Below are positions 38,920 to 51,282 of a stretch of DNA of 64,000 nt, in pieces. The notes under the pieces are model-generated. The model saw only the letters and a program-made list of their open reading frames with translations, was not told the DNA's origin and made no database searches. The stretch is from Amblyornis subalaris (lineage: Eukaryota; Chordata; Aves; Passeriformes; Ptilonorhynchidae). The stretch is from positions 372,001 to 436,000 of the forward strand of contig JACAXG010000018.1 in assembly GCA_018881555.1 (NCBI GenBank), given 5' to 3'. The translations under genes and the position numbers were made by a program. The first letter of the stretch is position 1, and every line of letters begins with the position of its first letter.

Positions 38920-41900
38920 GTCAGTGCCGGGGTGTGTTTTCTCGCTTGCAGAATGCACAGAATAAGTCTGTGCTCAGTGAAATAACTTTAAGAGCTAAAG
39001 ACAAGCCCTAAATTGAAGCAAGACAGAAAGACGGGGTGAAGCCAAACTTTCCTGAATGCTTTCCTTCATGTCCAGTAAAATGTAGCAAAAGGCACACCAG
39101 AAGTATCTTGGCTGCACATAGGTGAATCCATCCACAGATTTTACGTCTTAGGCAGAATGTTTTCACTTCTGCTGGTGGAGTGGTTACTTCGTTTTATTTG
39201 TGGCAGTAGTGCTACTTGTGGGTTTTGATGGAATAGTTACACTGCGTGAGGGAGCGCTGGCCACAGGACCTTCTCGTCTGCGTCAAATGACCTGAATCCA
39301 TCAAAAGCCTTGATACCGAGGTGGAGTCCAGTGCGTGGCTGATACAGGAGTGCCAAGCCGGAGATAGGAAATGGCTGTCAGAATATTTGGCTTGTATTTT
39401 GCAATTAGACTCACTTTCTTCTTTTCTTTCTATCTAAAACCATTTTGATTTGGAGACAAAATGGCTTCTGTCTCCATCGAGATTATGGCACGGAGTGCAA
39501 TATAAGTGATTCACTGTGTACAGAAACCTTTCCACAGAGCTTGTATGAAGAATATTCCTCACTATTTTTTCTAGCAATACTCTTTAAGTTTTTACATCAC
39601 CTTTCTGTATGGAGTGAGATCTGGGCTATAAGACCTCTGTCTCTACTACATTTGACAGAAATACTGCCAGTGTAAACTCTCAGTTTAGATTTTTGAAAAA
39701 TAACAGTTTGTTGAAGAAAATGCCACATTGTGAGCAGCTGTATTTCTCATGATTTGTTTCTTCTCTGGTGCTAGAAAAAGATAGTCTTGTTTCGTGCAGT
39801 GTGTCCCCCATTCAGTAAAAAAATAATTTTTGCCATGGGATTCAAGTCCGAGGAGACCAACTTGAAAGTGATGATTGTCCTTTTTTCCATTTTGACATTC
39901 TTAAAGACGTGACACTATTTCTACTTTACTACTTAAAGAAGCAGGCAGATAGCAATTTCTCATATTGTGGAAGGAGTCTTCATGCTCCAAAAGCTGAGTA
40001 AAGTACAACAAACTCCCCAAACCCAAAATCTGTAGGTGTGAACCTGCAATTTGATATCATTAGAAACAGCTGCATTTTACTGGAGTTCANAATAATCTCA
40101 ACAATACTGATCTGACACTGCCTGTTCTTCTTGCAATCTTTACAACTAGATTTATTAAGAAAAACATTTGACTTTTTCAAGAAGTCAGACGACATTCTGT
40201 TGCCAACTTTGAAAACACAGGGAGGGGTTGTCATATCCTTTCTTTAGGCATTGTGGGTGATGTTTCGGGACAAAAATCCCTCCACCTCACAGTGTTAGAT
40301 GTGTTTCTGGACTCTAGAACTCAATTATTTATGCTGTTATATTATGGAGTGATCTTTACTTTGGTTTGGTCTGAGTTGACTTGTCTCCTCCATCAGTTCC
40401 TAGGCATGATGTGGGAGTTAGCTTGGGCAAAGATACTGCTCCCTAGAGACAGTTCAAAATCATCACTCTTCGCCTTGAAGGTGGGAGGTTTTAATTGTGT
40501 GAATATCAATTTCTCTGTACCGGGACACCTTCCTTGCTGTGGTCAGTTTATGTCTCTACATATGTTGACAGATGAAAAGACCCCAGGACCATAGCTTTCC
40601 ACTATTCAGCACCTACCATTTAGGTTTTGCAGGACCTGTAACAAGATCTATTACATCCAGTTACAGGATCCATCCATCACCAAGAGGCATATGAGATCCA
40701 TGTATGAAGTGGTAGGGCTTCACTCAGTGCAGTTGTTACTGGAACATTTTACTCCCTTCTAGTGCCTACATTCAAGGAGATAAGATTTAGACATTTCAAG
40801 GAAAAATTACAAAAGTGATGAAAGGATCCAGAAATATGCCTTCAAATTATCCAAAATTAGGTGTCGTAATTAATCTTTATGTAGAAAAGGAATGACTGAG
40901 AACAAGCTCTTAGACTTACACAACAGTAAGTGCAATGGCTGAATGTTTGTTTCAAAGTGAAAACAAAGCACATGTTTTGAGCATTGAAGCTATGAACTAA
41001 TGGAAGAACTTAGCAAGTTCTGCATGCCATTGCTGGCATCTTATCAAGATGGAATATTTTGCTAAAAGATATGCTCTAGTTCAAATTACAATTAAGGAAA
41101 CCCCATAGTTCTGTTAAGCAAGAGATCATAGGACTATGCTTTATATGTCTATAAACTCTAGTTTATGGAATTGCAGTTTCAATAGAGTTTAAACCAGCAT
41201 GGCCTCTAAAAAAGCATCCAGTTTCTCTCCCCAGGCTACTCGTGTATTGCTTCTTCCTTTCAGCTAGCACAGACATTATTTGCTTTTTTTTGCTGGTTTA
41301 GTCCTAACTAGTGTCGCTTCCCTGGTCTGGTTCAAACTAAGGCCACACACATGCTTATGCTGGCTCAAAGGAGTGGTTGGTACAGGGACAGGAACAAGGC
41401 AGGGAAGGAGAGGAACTGCCTCCTTGGGAGCTCTGCCATCACATCCTGGCTTCAAGCATGTGTGAAACTACCCAGGGAGTAATGTACTTTACTGGAGCCG
41501 ACCCTGCTGCTTTTTTTATCAGTTATAACATTCAGTACTCCCATCCCTTTGAAACTATTCATCTCTTCATTAAANTTAAAAGCAATAAAAGATGCATAAA
41601 CCCACAGTACTCTGTAACTAAGATGAACTATCATTTGGAGTCTGTTTTCCAAAATGTTGTTTTACTCCACCCACACAACTCCACGAGAGCTCTTGGATTG
41701 CTGGCACAGTTTAAGAGGCCTGAGGACTATGCTGAGTTCAGGCTCTTTAATTGCATTTACAAAAATCAGCTGGGTGAATCTGACAGGATTTTTTGATTGC
41801 TGGAGAAGACTGTGTGAGATCAATGGGGAGTGGTGATGAAGGATCTGGGGAACTGGGAACTGGCTGGCTTCTTTAGAACATCTGGTAATGAACAATTATG

Positions 41901-44031
41901 TTTTTCTTTGTAAAGGTGTGGAAATTATTGTAATGGGCTGGTTGGGCTTTAGTAAAACACTTCAAATTGACCAAGTTCTTACTTGGGGAATTCTTTAGAA
42001 ATCTTCTACCTTGTTTTGTTCCATCTCTCCTGAAGGGATAGTTTTCTTCATGTAATATCTATCAAGCAGAGAGAACTGGGCCAGGCAGATGTGTTCTTCA
42101 CATAGGTTGTAGCTGCCTGGCCTCAACCTGCCCTGCATCCAAACCAGTGGTTACTCTGAATAGCTGGCAAAACTATAAACTTTATTTTTCTTCCTGAGCC
42201 TTGGCATGCCCAGTGGATTGTAGGTCTGAAGAAAACACTTGCCATTTCCTTCTAAAACTCAGGCTTTCGTCTAAAAAACAAAGAGACAAAGAGTTTATTT
42301 TGGAGTAAGAACTATTGCTGGATTTAGTCATTTAATGTGACTGTCAACATTGCCTGTTTCCCTTAAAGGGACCTGATGCCCCAAACCTATGGTGCTGCTT
42401 TTGCAGTGTAAGTTGGTAGAAGAAATTAAATGTTAGAGCAGGTTCTTGCTTAAACACACATAGATGAAACTGAGGAAAAATAGTTTTACAGAGTCAATAG
42501 TATTCACTTGGAATAGTTTGGGATTTTTTCAGTAAAAATTCTTTCATATATGACTTCTGGTTGGTATGGAAAGCATGGGAGACTTGGATATGGATGGCAG
42601 TCATAATATGGACTCATCCTATGTAAAGAGGAACAAGTGAAAGTTATACTGGAAACAAAAAAAGAAAAAAGGAATGTTTCCCAAGACTAATCCCTCTCTT
42701 GATTTTTAGGAAGAAAGAAGAATCTGTAGCCTTTAGAGACAGTTTAATTTATCAGTGCTGTTTTTCAATCCATAACTTCACAGCCAGTGAGACTGGGATA
42801 TTATGACAAGAAATGTTTCATCATTGATTACATTTTTGAGAATTATATGATCTTGACCAAAAGGCATCCATTTGACTATGTAAATATATATTTTTAAAAT
42901 GCAACTAAACACTAGGAACTAAATTCAGTCTAGGGTTAAGCAGGGTACAATTAATGAACTGAATTTTTGCCAGAACATTGAGGTGATGCACCTAATCTTC
43001 TTTTGATATTTAGAAAACTAAACAGTATAATGTTTCTATGAAGTGAATTCAATCGTGATTTAAATTATTGTGCCAAAATCCCAGAGTGAGTCGGTCATTC
43101 AACGGGGGATGCAACAGTGATACAAAGGACCCTCGAAGCAGCTTTTGCATTGAGATCCTTTTCCTTTTTCAAATTCACCTGGAAAACGATGGGATTATTA
43201 AAAAGAATAAGAAAGAAGTAGTGGGAAAATATGCTCAGTGTGCAGTTCTGTTAATGGGCACAGGACAGTGTCCCCTCAGCAGTGCTCCAGGTTCAGCATC
43301 CTGCATCTCCTGGGACTTGGGCAGAGTCCCACCATGGCTCCATGATCTGAGATGGTGGTGGCAGCAGGGAGCCCAGGGAACATGGGCACTGTGGGCTTGG
43401 TCAAAGAGCTGTCACCATCACTTCCAGGAAGGCAGGCAGGTGGGGTCTCTTCTTCGACCCTCTTCCCCACTCTTTTGGCATGAAAGATTGTTTGGGGCTC
43501 GTTTCTGCATTTTGGCCTTGCCCATCCAAAATGTGCCATGGGAACAACTGTTCATCTCCACTGATAAAAGGCAGGCCAGTCACTTACTGCCACAGGCTAA
43601 CTATGTTTTATTTGCTGTATGGTGCCACTGGCATGTTTTCAAATTAGTATATTCCCCCAATAAATGTTTTTATCTAAATGGCAGATGCCTGGCAGCAAGT
43701 TTGAATGTCGTTTAAGTCTTTCAGTTTGAGATGGATGGGCAGTTCAGAATGATTTCCTGTAATTTTTTTCGATGTCTGGTATTTGTTGATCCAAACAGCA
43801 CATATGTCATTATCATATAGAGTAAGTATGTGTTTGTTCTGCTTGATTAAATTCCCGAATTCCCAGCATTCTTCCAGTCCTGCCTCAGTAACTGCACTTG
43901 GGAGGTAGGCTGTGATCAGAATTGCATGCCTGATTTCCGTGTGTGACACTCAGACATGGGATCCACATGTGGAAAAAATGTCCCATTTGCATCCACCAAG
44001 GTATTGAGTGATGTTTGTTGCTCTTCCACAG
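38920..44031 (+). other. AFAP1: AFAP1 intron 2 (5.1 kb)
   Basis: The intron is bounded by gtcagt and cacag. It contains no recognisable repeat of size. CpG is locally raised at about 39.24-39.36 kb. The longest uninterrupted open frame of the window (43068-43715, 215 codons) lies in its last kilobase but has no coding character. Confidence 0.9.
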
Positions 44032-44129
44032 GTTTAGAAATAAAAGAACATGTTCAGAAGCAAGAAGTTGCCAACAGTTTGCCGGCACCTCCTCAAATGC
44101 CTCTGCCAGAAATACCTCAGCAGTGGCTG
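44032..44129 (+). CDS. AFAP1: AFAP1 coding exon: residues 43-75, Src SH3-binding proline-rich segment
   Basis: The exon is 98 nt. With the one base carried over it gives 33 codons and ends in phase 0. The peptide starts [20 protein letters not shown] and contains PPQMPLP at residues 62-68, followed by EIPQQWL. In AFAP-110 this proline-rich segment, including Pro71, binds the SH3 domain of Src, and both are retained here. The acceptor is a pyrimidine-rich run ending cacag at 44031. The donor is ctg|gtgagt with GT at 44130-44131, a near-consensus site. One oddity is residue 73, which is Gln (cag), where the AFAP1 proteins I know have Pro in the IPQPWL motif. The first part of the exon ([12 protein letters not shown]) is a variable stretch in the family, so its differences are not surprising. 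Confidence 0.95.
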
Positions 44130-47100
44130 GTGAGTGTTATATTTAATTATATAAATATATACAAGAGAGAATGTATTTTTGGTAAGTACTAACAGAAATG
44201 GTTACAAGGGAAAAGAGCCTGCGGGTCCAGGGAAATAATTATTCTTCTCACCTCTACTTTGGTTGAGGGAATTTGGTTCAGCATGCAGAAGAGAGGTCAA
44301 AAAATTCCCTGTGGTAAAATAAGCCTGGGAGTAGGTCAGCTGCAAAGGCTGTGGAATGGCAATCCCTGGAGATTTTTGAATTCAAGTGACAAAAATCTGA
44401 GCAACATAACCTTAATTTCAAAGGTTGACCTGTCCTATGTTGGAGGTTGCCCTGGCCAAGCCCACAGGTCCCAGACAGTTTCTTACACTTTTATTGATAA
44501 CATTTCCTGGAGCAAGCCTCATGAGAAGACTCTGCTTGATAGCTGAAAAATGAAGATGAGAGTTTTAAAATGAAGGAAGAATACTCCCTTTTTTTGAATA
44601 AGGTCTTCAGTGCCATTCCTGCCCAGTCTCTGCGTAGGAAATTCCCATCAGAATGAGTAGATGCACTTATTCTTAGAAATGTCTATAGCAAAGATACTGA
44701 TTGAGATCTGTAATTCAATCCTCCAGTTGGGAGCAGCTGTCTTNTTATAGAAACAACTATAAACAAGTTTTAATGCTTCTCTCTTACTGACTTTATGTGA
44801 TGAAGAAAACAGTTTCAACATCTTTTTTATAGAAGCATGTTGAAAGGTGAACATGTTCTCAGCCCTAATATTGATAACGTATCCACATCTTTATTCTTGT
44901 GTGGAAATTTTTCCACATGATGATAAGGCCAATCCATGGAGACCCACATTCATTGGCTGAATCAGATGCACCTTACAGGGCCAGAACAACTGGATGGTTG
45001 ATGTTCTGCCTCATNTTAGTGTCTTATTTTGTTATCACGTTTATGCCTGGTCCTAAGAGATATAAGCTAGTAGCATCTTATGAACATAAGAACTAATTTA
45101 TCAGATCGAATTCCTGGCCAGCCTTTCGTAAAATGCTATGTACTGCAGAAAAAAGTAAAAAAACACAACAAACATGTATTGTTTGGAATACTTTAATCTT
45201 AGTTTCTCCCTAAGCAATGCCAGCTTTAGGTTTGTGACTGTTAATTAATTATGCATATATTTAAGGAATGCAAAAGTAGTCTTATTAATATGCAGTGNAA
45301 CTTAGAGAATGCATTTCATGGTTAACAGTGCCAGAAACTGATTATTTTTCTTTAATTCAAGATACATACTGCATAAATTACAAGGGAAAGGGTTTAGAAC
45401 AGGCAAGAAAATTATGCAAACTGCACACGCCTTTGAAATGTAGACTTCAGGTAACACCTTCAGAAACTGAAACCANTTGAATCCTTGTTGTTTCATATTT
45501 GTGTAGGTTCAGTTTGGCTCTGAAGAGTCAAGTTGTTTTTCTAAAGACGACCTATCTCCTTTTGCTTTCTCATACACTAATGTGTAAATTCCCCTAAAGT
45601 TGGTACAGCTGCAGCAAGTGTAATGGTGTGAAGTATGATTTAGGTCCAGGAGGTCAACACTGTTTTTTGCTGTAGTTCATTTCGGATTTTTTAGTAACAA
45701 AAATATTTCTCTGCGATACTGTGGGAATTACCATGGAAGTTGACACAGTTAGAGCTGGCTGGTCTGCAGTGTGGTCTCCCCATGTTGCGCCTGGCAAAGC
45801 GGGGTTTGAACATGGCCCTCCCTTGTGATCTGCCCGTAACACTGGGGATGCTTTCACCTCGGTTAGTTCATCCGTTTTTCTGTAGTGTTAGAAGATGATT
45901 TTTCCAGTTTTTCTGCCATTCTGTTGCTGCTGTCAGGCAGTGGCAGATTTCACCTCCCTTTCTGGTATCTGTCCCACAATGAGATGAGCCAGGACATGTC
46001 CCAAGCCTCTCGTTTTCTTGAAATATCCAAATACAGGTTATGAGTGGTGATATTTTAAGATGATAGCACATTGTAATTTGTGAAAAAGATGACAGACTGC
46101 TGCTGTCCTGCAAAAGACCAGGTGGAATCAGAAGAGAAAGACGAAACCATCAGCTTTTTTTCTTTTGAACCCTAGGGCAAGCTCAAACCTCAGTCTGATT
46201 CTTTGAATTCTTCTCCTGAAGTTGCATTGATACAAAGGAATTGATCATTAGCTGTTTTTTGGAAACCTTTCTCTATTAGAAGTCTCTTTGTTAAACCCTC
46301 ATTATTATTANATATGTTCAGAGACTGTAATGTTATCTTTCTTTTTATACACAGGACATTAGTGACAGTGGCCAAGATCTAATTTTCCCTTCCATTACTG
46401 TTCCTGCATGGTGATTTTAAATCCACCCTGAATCAGTGGAGTCATAAAAATTTGCAGCTGATGCCAATCTCTATAAAAACTGTACATAATTGCATTGTTC
46501 AGTGATACAAATACTGAGCTACCTTTCCTAGCCACTTCTCATAGACCATGATTTCGTAGCCAAGTGGAAGAAATTCCCTGGGCCCTCCAGAGACTAGGTT
46601 ATCCTGCTCCAGGTTGCCCTTCTTGACATGGCAAGTTGGAAGTCATGCTGTATGGCACCTCTTTTTGCCAGCCATTCAGGACAGAAAGTTTTTNCCACTT
46701 GCTAAGTAACATCTAGTGATGGTCTCAGCCTCCAATGAAAACACAATGTGCTGATGGATCATAGGAATTTACTGAAAGTGGGAATCAATAACTTCAAATA
46801 AACTATACACTGTTATAAAACCTGTTTTTAGCCGATCAGTTATTGAACGTGATGAAAATTAAAGTTTCATTTACACCACTGTTTCTCTTTATGTCACTCA
46901 AGGATTTCTGCATTCAAAAATATTTAGTCTGAATTGGTGTTTAAGCTTCTACTTATGTAAAGATGTGTGGGTGGGAAGGAATTCAATACTCCTTAAAGTA
47001 GTGCCAGGAGCCAGAATTATGTGTGGGCAGGTGCTGTGCAAGGTTTCTTTTGTAAATCTGTAAATAGACCTGCATATTTGCTCAGGCCAAATCTTGTATC

Positions 47101-49190
47101 GGTTTTGTTATTCATCAGCCCATGAACAAAGAGTATAAAATCCATTTTATTAAGAGACNTTCTCTTAATAGTTTACATGAAGTCTCCACTCATTAAAACA
47201 CATTAAAGCCTGGAGAGTTTTCCTGGACTCAGTGGGCTTTGGATCAGGTCTTAAAATTGAGGGACAAAGTTGGGCCTTAGATATAACTGAATTAAGAAAA
47301 TCACTAAGCACTCTGTCTCCCAGTAATTCTCTTTTATATACATTTCCTTGGCTACATCTGNTCTAGCAGACTTTCTGTCAGGCATAGAAGGCACAATTCC
47401 CCTCTTGCTTTAGTCTGTGCATGCAGCTCTTTCAGGTGGCTGGCAAAGTAAATGCTGCAGATAAAGGACGTGAAGCTTAAGGGCAGTGCCAAGTCTGTCT
47501 GCAGAGCCTAGGTGCATTATTATGAGCTTGCTAGCAGGGATACAGTGCCAGCAGCTTGGAATCTTTGTTTGGGCCAGAGCAGAGGAGGAGGTCACTGTGT
47601 TTGAAAGAGAGTCCTATCAGTTCTCCCCTCCTGAATGTGCTTGCTGCAAGGGCTTGTCTCCAGCCTGCTTCATCCATCTCTACGTCAGCAGCTACTGTCA
47701 TGGCTCTTCCCTGCTCTTGATAGGTAAGAAGCAATGCTGGATGATGGGTTTGGAGAAATAACAGGGCCAAGGCTCTGTGCCTGCTTCAAAGTGCTGCTGG
47801 TGGTTTAACACCTGGGATCCCATTGTTGCACTATCACCAAGTTGCCTTGAAGTACAACTTCCACTGAGGCAGTAGGATAATATCCGGTGTGTCCCGCTGC
47901 TCAGATGTGCCTGAGGATTACTGGCATAAATTATCCACAGCATGACAGTGACAGAATACTTCTACCCTCCAAGCATTTGGTTGTCATATTACATCTGACA
48001 GTTGGTGATTTCATTACACTGTGCAGTCCAGCAAAATCATGCACAAACAGCACACTTAGCTATTTTGCATGATTTTCACAGTAAAATNGAGTATTTGTTT
48101 TTCTTGGAATATTGACAATTTAATAATAATTTGACCGCAACAAATGTTCATTAGAGTTCCAGAACCCTGCAGATATGAATCAAAAGAATGGGTCATCTTC
48201 CTTCAACCCATTCCTGCACAGTACACAGTCACTCTGTAGGAGTGCTGCATATAAATGGGTTTCCTGTTGTGGAGAAGTGATTTGACAGCCTCCCTTTATC
48301 TGGCTGCCTGTCAGGTAAACTCTAAGACATATATTAGAAAATGCTGAAAGGAGACAGTGTCCTTGGAGAAGAAGAAGAAAAATCACCTGGAAATCAAAAG
48401 GATTCTTGAGGTTATAGATCACCAATTACATTAATCATTCTTTGCACAGCAACCAAAAAAGTGCCAGTATTAGAGCTTCTTCTAAAGTGTGCAGTGAGAG
48501 AAGTGCCGTAACAAAAGCAAGGGGGACATGTGCTAGGTGGGTGCTTAGGAATCTGTTTCATCTAGCTTTTTCCTCTGACATTGAAAAGCAGTTGTTATTC
48601 TCTGTCCCTCTTTAAAGATGATCTCAAGATGGTGTTAATCTTCAAGTTCTTTCCTTAGAGAAGTTTCAAAAGCCACAAAAATAAATTCAGCAAATATTCA
48701 TTTGTTTCACTCAGAGCTGGATATAACTTCAGCTGAAGTTCTGAACGAGTCTGAACAAGTTCTTCCGTAATGAAGGAACAAGTAAAGAGGCCTTTTTGAT
48801 TATTCAGTGCAGTCACTCTTACTGCAGGCGATGATAAAATATTAACCCTTTCAGAAACTTACCAAAATCTATTTACTAGCATTTNGGTTTCTTTAACCCA
48901 CTGTTTCAATTTTAAAGGTTGTTTCANCATCCCGGTGTTCACTGCCAATCTTTGTGTTTAAGTAGGTTTTTTTCCCCTCACTTTTGTATCTCTGCTTCAG
49001 ATATCCTTTGTAATCACAATCGTATTCCTCTGAGGTTTGATTTCACTCCACTGTGCATAAGAAAGGCTCTATCAGTTTCATTCTGAGCTATGGTTTAATG
49101 CTAGGGAAGGACATGAGTATTTCTCTCGAGCACCTGCTCTGAGGATCATGTACTTTGGTCACAAATGTCAGAACAGCAGTCTTCTGGACA

Positions 49191-49808
49191 TAGAATCAGT
49201 ATCATTTAGGTTGGAAAAGACCCTTAAGATCATTGAGTCCAACTGTTTATCTAAAGCTACCGCTAAACCATGTCCCCAGGTGCCACATCTACGTGTCTTT
49301 AAGTAGCTCCAGGTGTGGTGACTTCACCACTTCCCTGGGCAGCCAGTTTCGGTGCTTGACAACCCTCCTGGTGAATAAATTCCTCCTAATATCTGGTCTA
49401 AACTTCCCTTGGCATGACTTGAGATTGTTACCTTTTGTCCTGTCACTTGTTACTTGGGAGAAGAGACTGACCCCACCTTGCNACACTCTCCTTTCAGGCA
49501 GCTGTAGAGAGGTCCCTCCCGAGCGTCCTTTTCTCCAGGCTAAACTCCCCCAGTTCCCTCTGCCACTCGTCATCAGACTTGTGCTCCAGACGCTTCCTCA
49601 GCTCTGTGTCCCTTCTCTGGACACTCTCCAGCACCTCAATGCCTTTCTTGGAGTGAAGGGCCCGAAACTGGACAAAGGATTTGAAGTGTGACCTCACCAG
49701 TGCTCAGTACAGGGGCACAACCACTGTCCTGGTCCTGCTGGCCACACACACTATTGCTGATCCAGGCCAGGTGCCATTGGCCTTCTTGGATACTTGGGCA
49801 CACTGCAG
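49191..49808 (-). mobile_element. CR1 LINE fragment, reverse orientation, longest copy in window
   Basis: Read on the + strand, it starts with the reverse complement of the CR1 3' end (tagaatcagtatcatttagg, ttggaaaagacccttaagat). It continues through ccacttccctgggcagccag, cctaatatctggtctaaact and tgtcacttgttacttgggag. It ends at ggccaggtgccattggcctt and cttgggcacactgcag. About 620 bp are retained. It belongs to the same subfamily type as the copy at 36.9 kb but lies in the opposite orientation. Frames on both strands within it are element remnants, broken and without function. Confidence 0.92.
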
Positions 49809-51220
49809 TTGTGGAATAGTTTCAAACATCATATGTGATTGCATAAGGAACAAGGATAAAGAAATTTATACGACCTCTTTTTTGTGTTAGCCATGTCTTG
49901 CAGGACACTGTAGTTGCCATTTCCATTTTCCATGGGTGAGGTTGGTGCATTATTGTTGATGGTTTATTTCACATTTGCAAATGGTATCCCAGCAAAGTTA
50001 AAGCAATTTCCTTCTCAGTTAATTTATAGTATACCTTTATAGCAATGTACATCACTATATTTCAAAACTTTCCCCATGTCTAAGCTGCCAGAATGAGCTG
50101 TTCTCAGCTGCCTTTAATTGGAATTTACATTTAAACTGGATGAGTTAGAGTAGAATTGAACTGCTTTACCAAATTCTTTTTATGATCATAGTGAAGCTGT
50201 TTTCTCTTTTTTCTTCTTTTAACTAGATACTGATGATCTTTGACCTTGCTACAGGAAAACTATTACATTACTAATGCCACAGATTTTATAGGATATTGTC
50301 CCACCGTTTTTCTTAGCATGCTCACACTTCTGACCTCAGATTTTTCATTTCTTGTTTCTATCTAAACCTGTCCATAAAACACCCTCCCTGTGTTGACAGT
50401 TAGGGACCAGACTTTTTCCTTTCCCTACCATGCTTACTAATGTTCTGCACAAATACATGGGGAAGGAATTAGGGCAGTAAGTGTCAAGTCTCCTCTTGTT
50501 TTTATTTGATGCCGTGCTCAGGCCCTTAGACAATATTGTTCCAGTGGAAATGGTGTTGCCTACACTTTCCTCACTGTACTGCCTTGTCTTGTCCTCACTG
50601 TCGTGTCACATACTTGGATGAGTTTATTAACCAGTGGAAGAGAAAGGTGATTTTGTTTTTGCTGGGAAATACAGACACTTCTTTGAGCACAGTTACAATA
50701 AACATCTCTGACTGAGAGCCCCATCCTGCTTAAAATTCAAGTTCATCTTTCTCATGTAATATGTATGAAAGTGTTCCCTAGCATTAATTAAGGCCCATTT
50801 CATTTCTTGGTACACACAGACCCTTTGCTTGACATGAGTCAACTCTATTGTTTTGTCTGAGTGATGCTTCCAACTGGCTGTGTAATAATCTTTCATTATA
50901 AATTCTGAATGATACAGAAATACCTTGGTTTTGTTTCTGGCTCATTCTCTTTTAATTATTTTGTTAGATCTTCTGTTCCTTCCACTGAGTCTGGAGTTTA
51001 TTTTCAGTCCAATCTTCCACAGAGTTTGGGTGTAACTCCTTCCAGCTACCTGTCCTTTCAGTGGTGCATTCCATGCTCCAGTCTTTTTTGTTTTATTTAA
51101 TATCTCAAATGTAATTGCATACAGTAGCAAGAACTGAAACAATTTATATCTGGGCACAGGCTGGCAGTGCCAGAGATGTTGCATCAGAGATGCAACAACC
51201 AACTGGGTTCTCTACTCATT

Positions 51221-51221
<1 letters not shown>

Positions 51222-51257
<36 letters not shown>

Positions 51258-51282
51258 GACACACAGACACACAGACACACAC
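51222..51282. repeat. Compound (TA)n(CA)n microsatellite with CACAGA units
   Basis: About twelve TA units run directly into CA units and then imperfect cacaga repeats, all read from the sequence. Likely highly length-variable. Confidence 0.95.

Noticed and set aside
49233..49697. 152-codon + frame and overlapping minus frames
   Set aside because: They are inside the minus-strand CR1 copy. They are noncoding remnants of the element.
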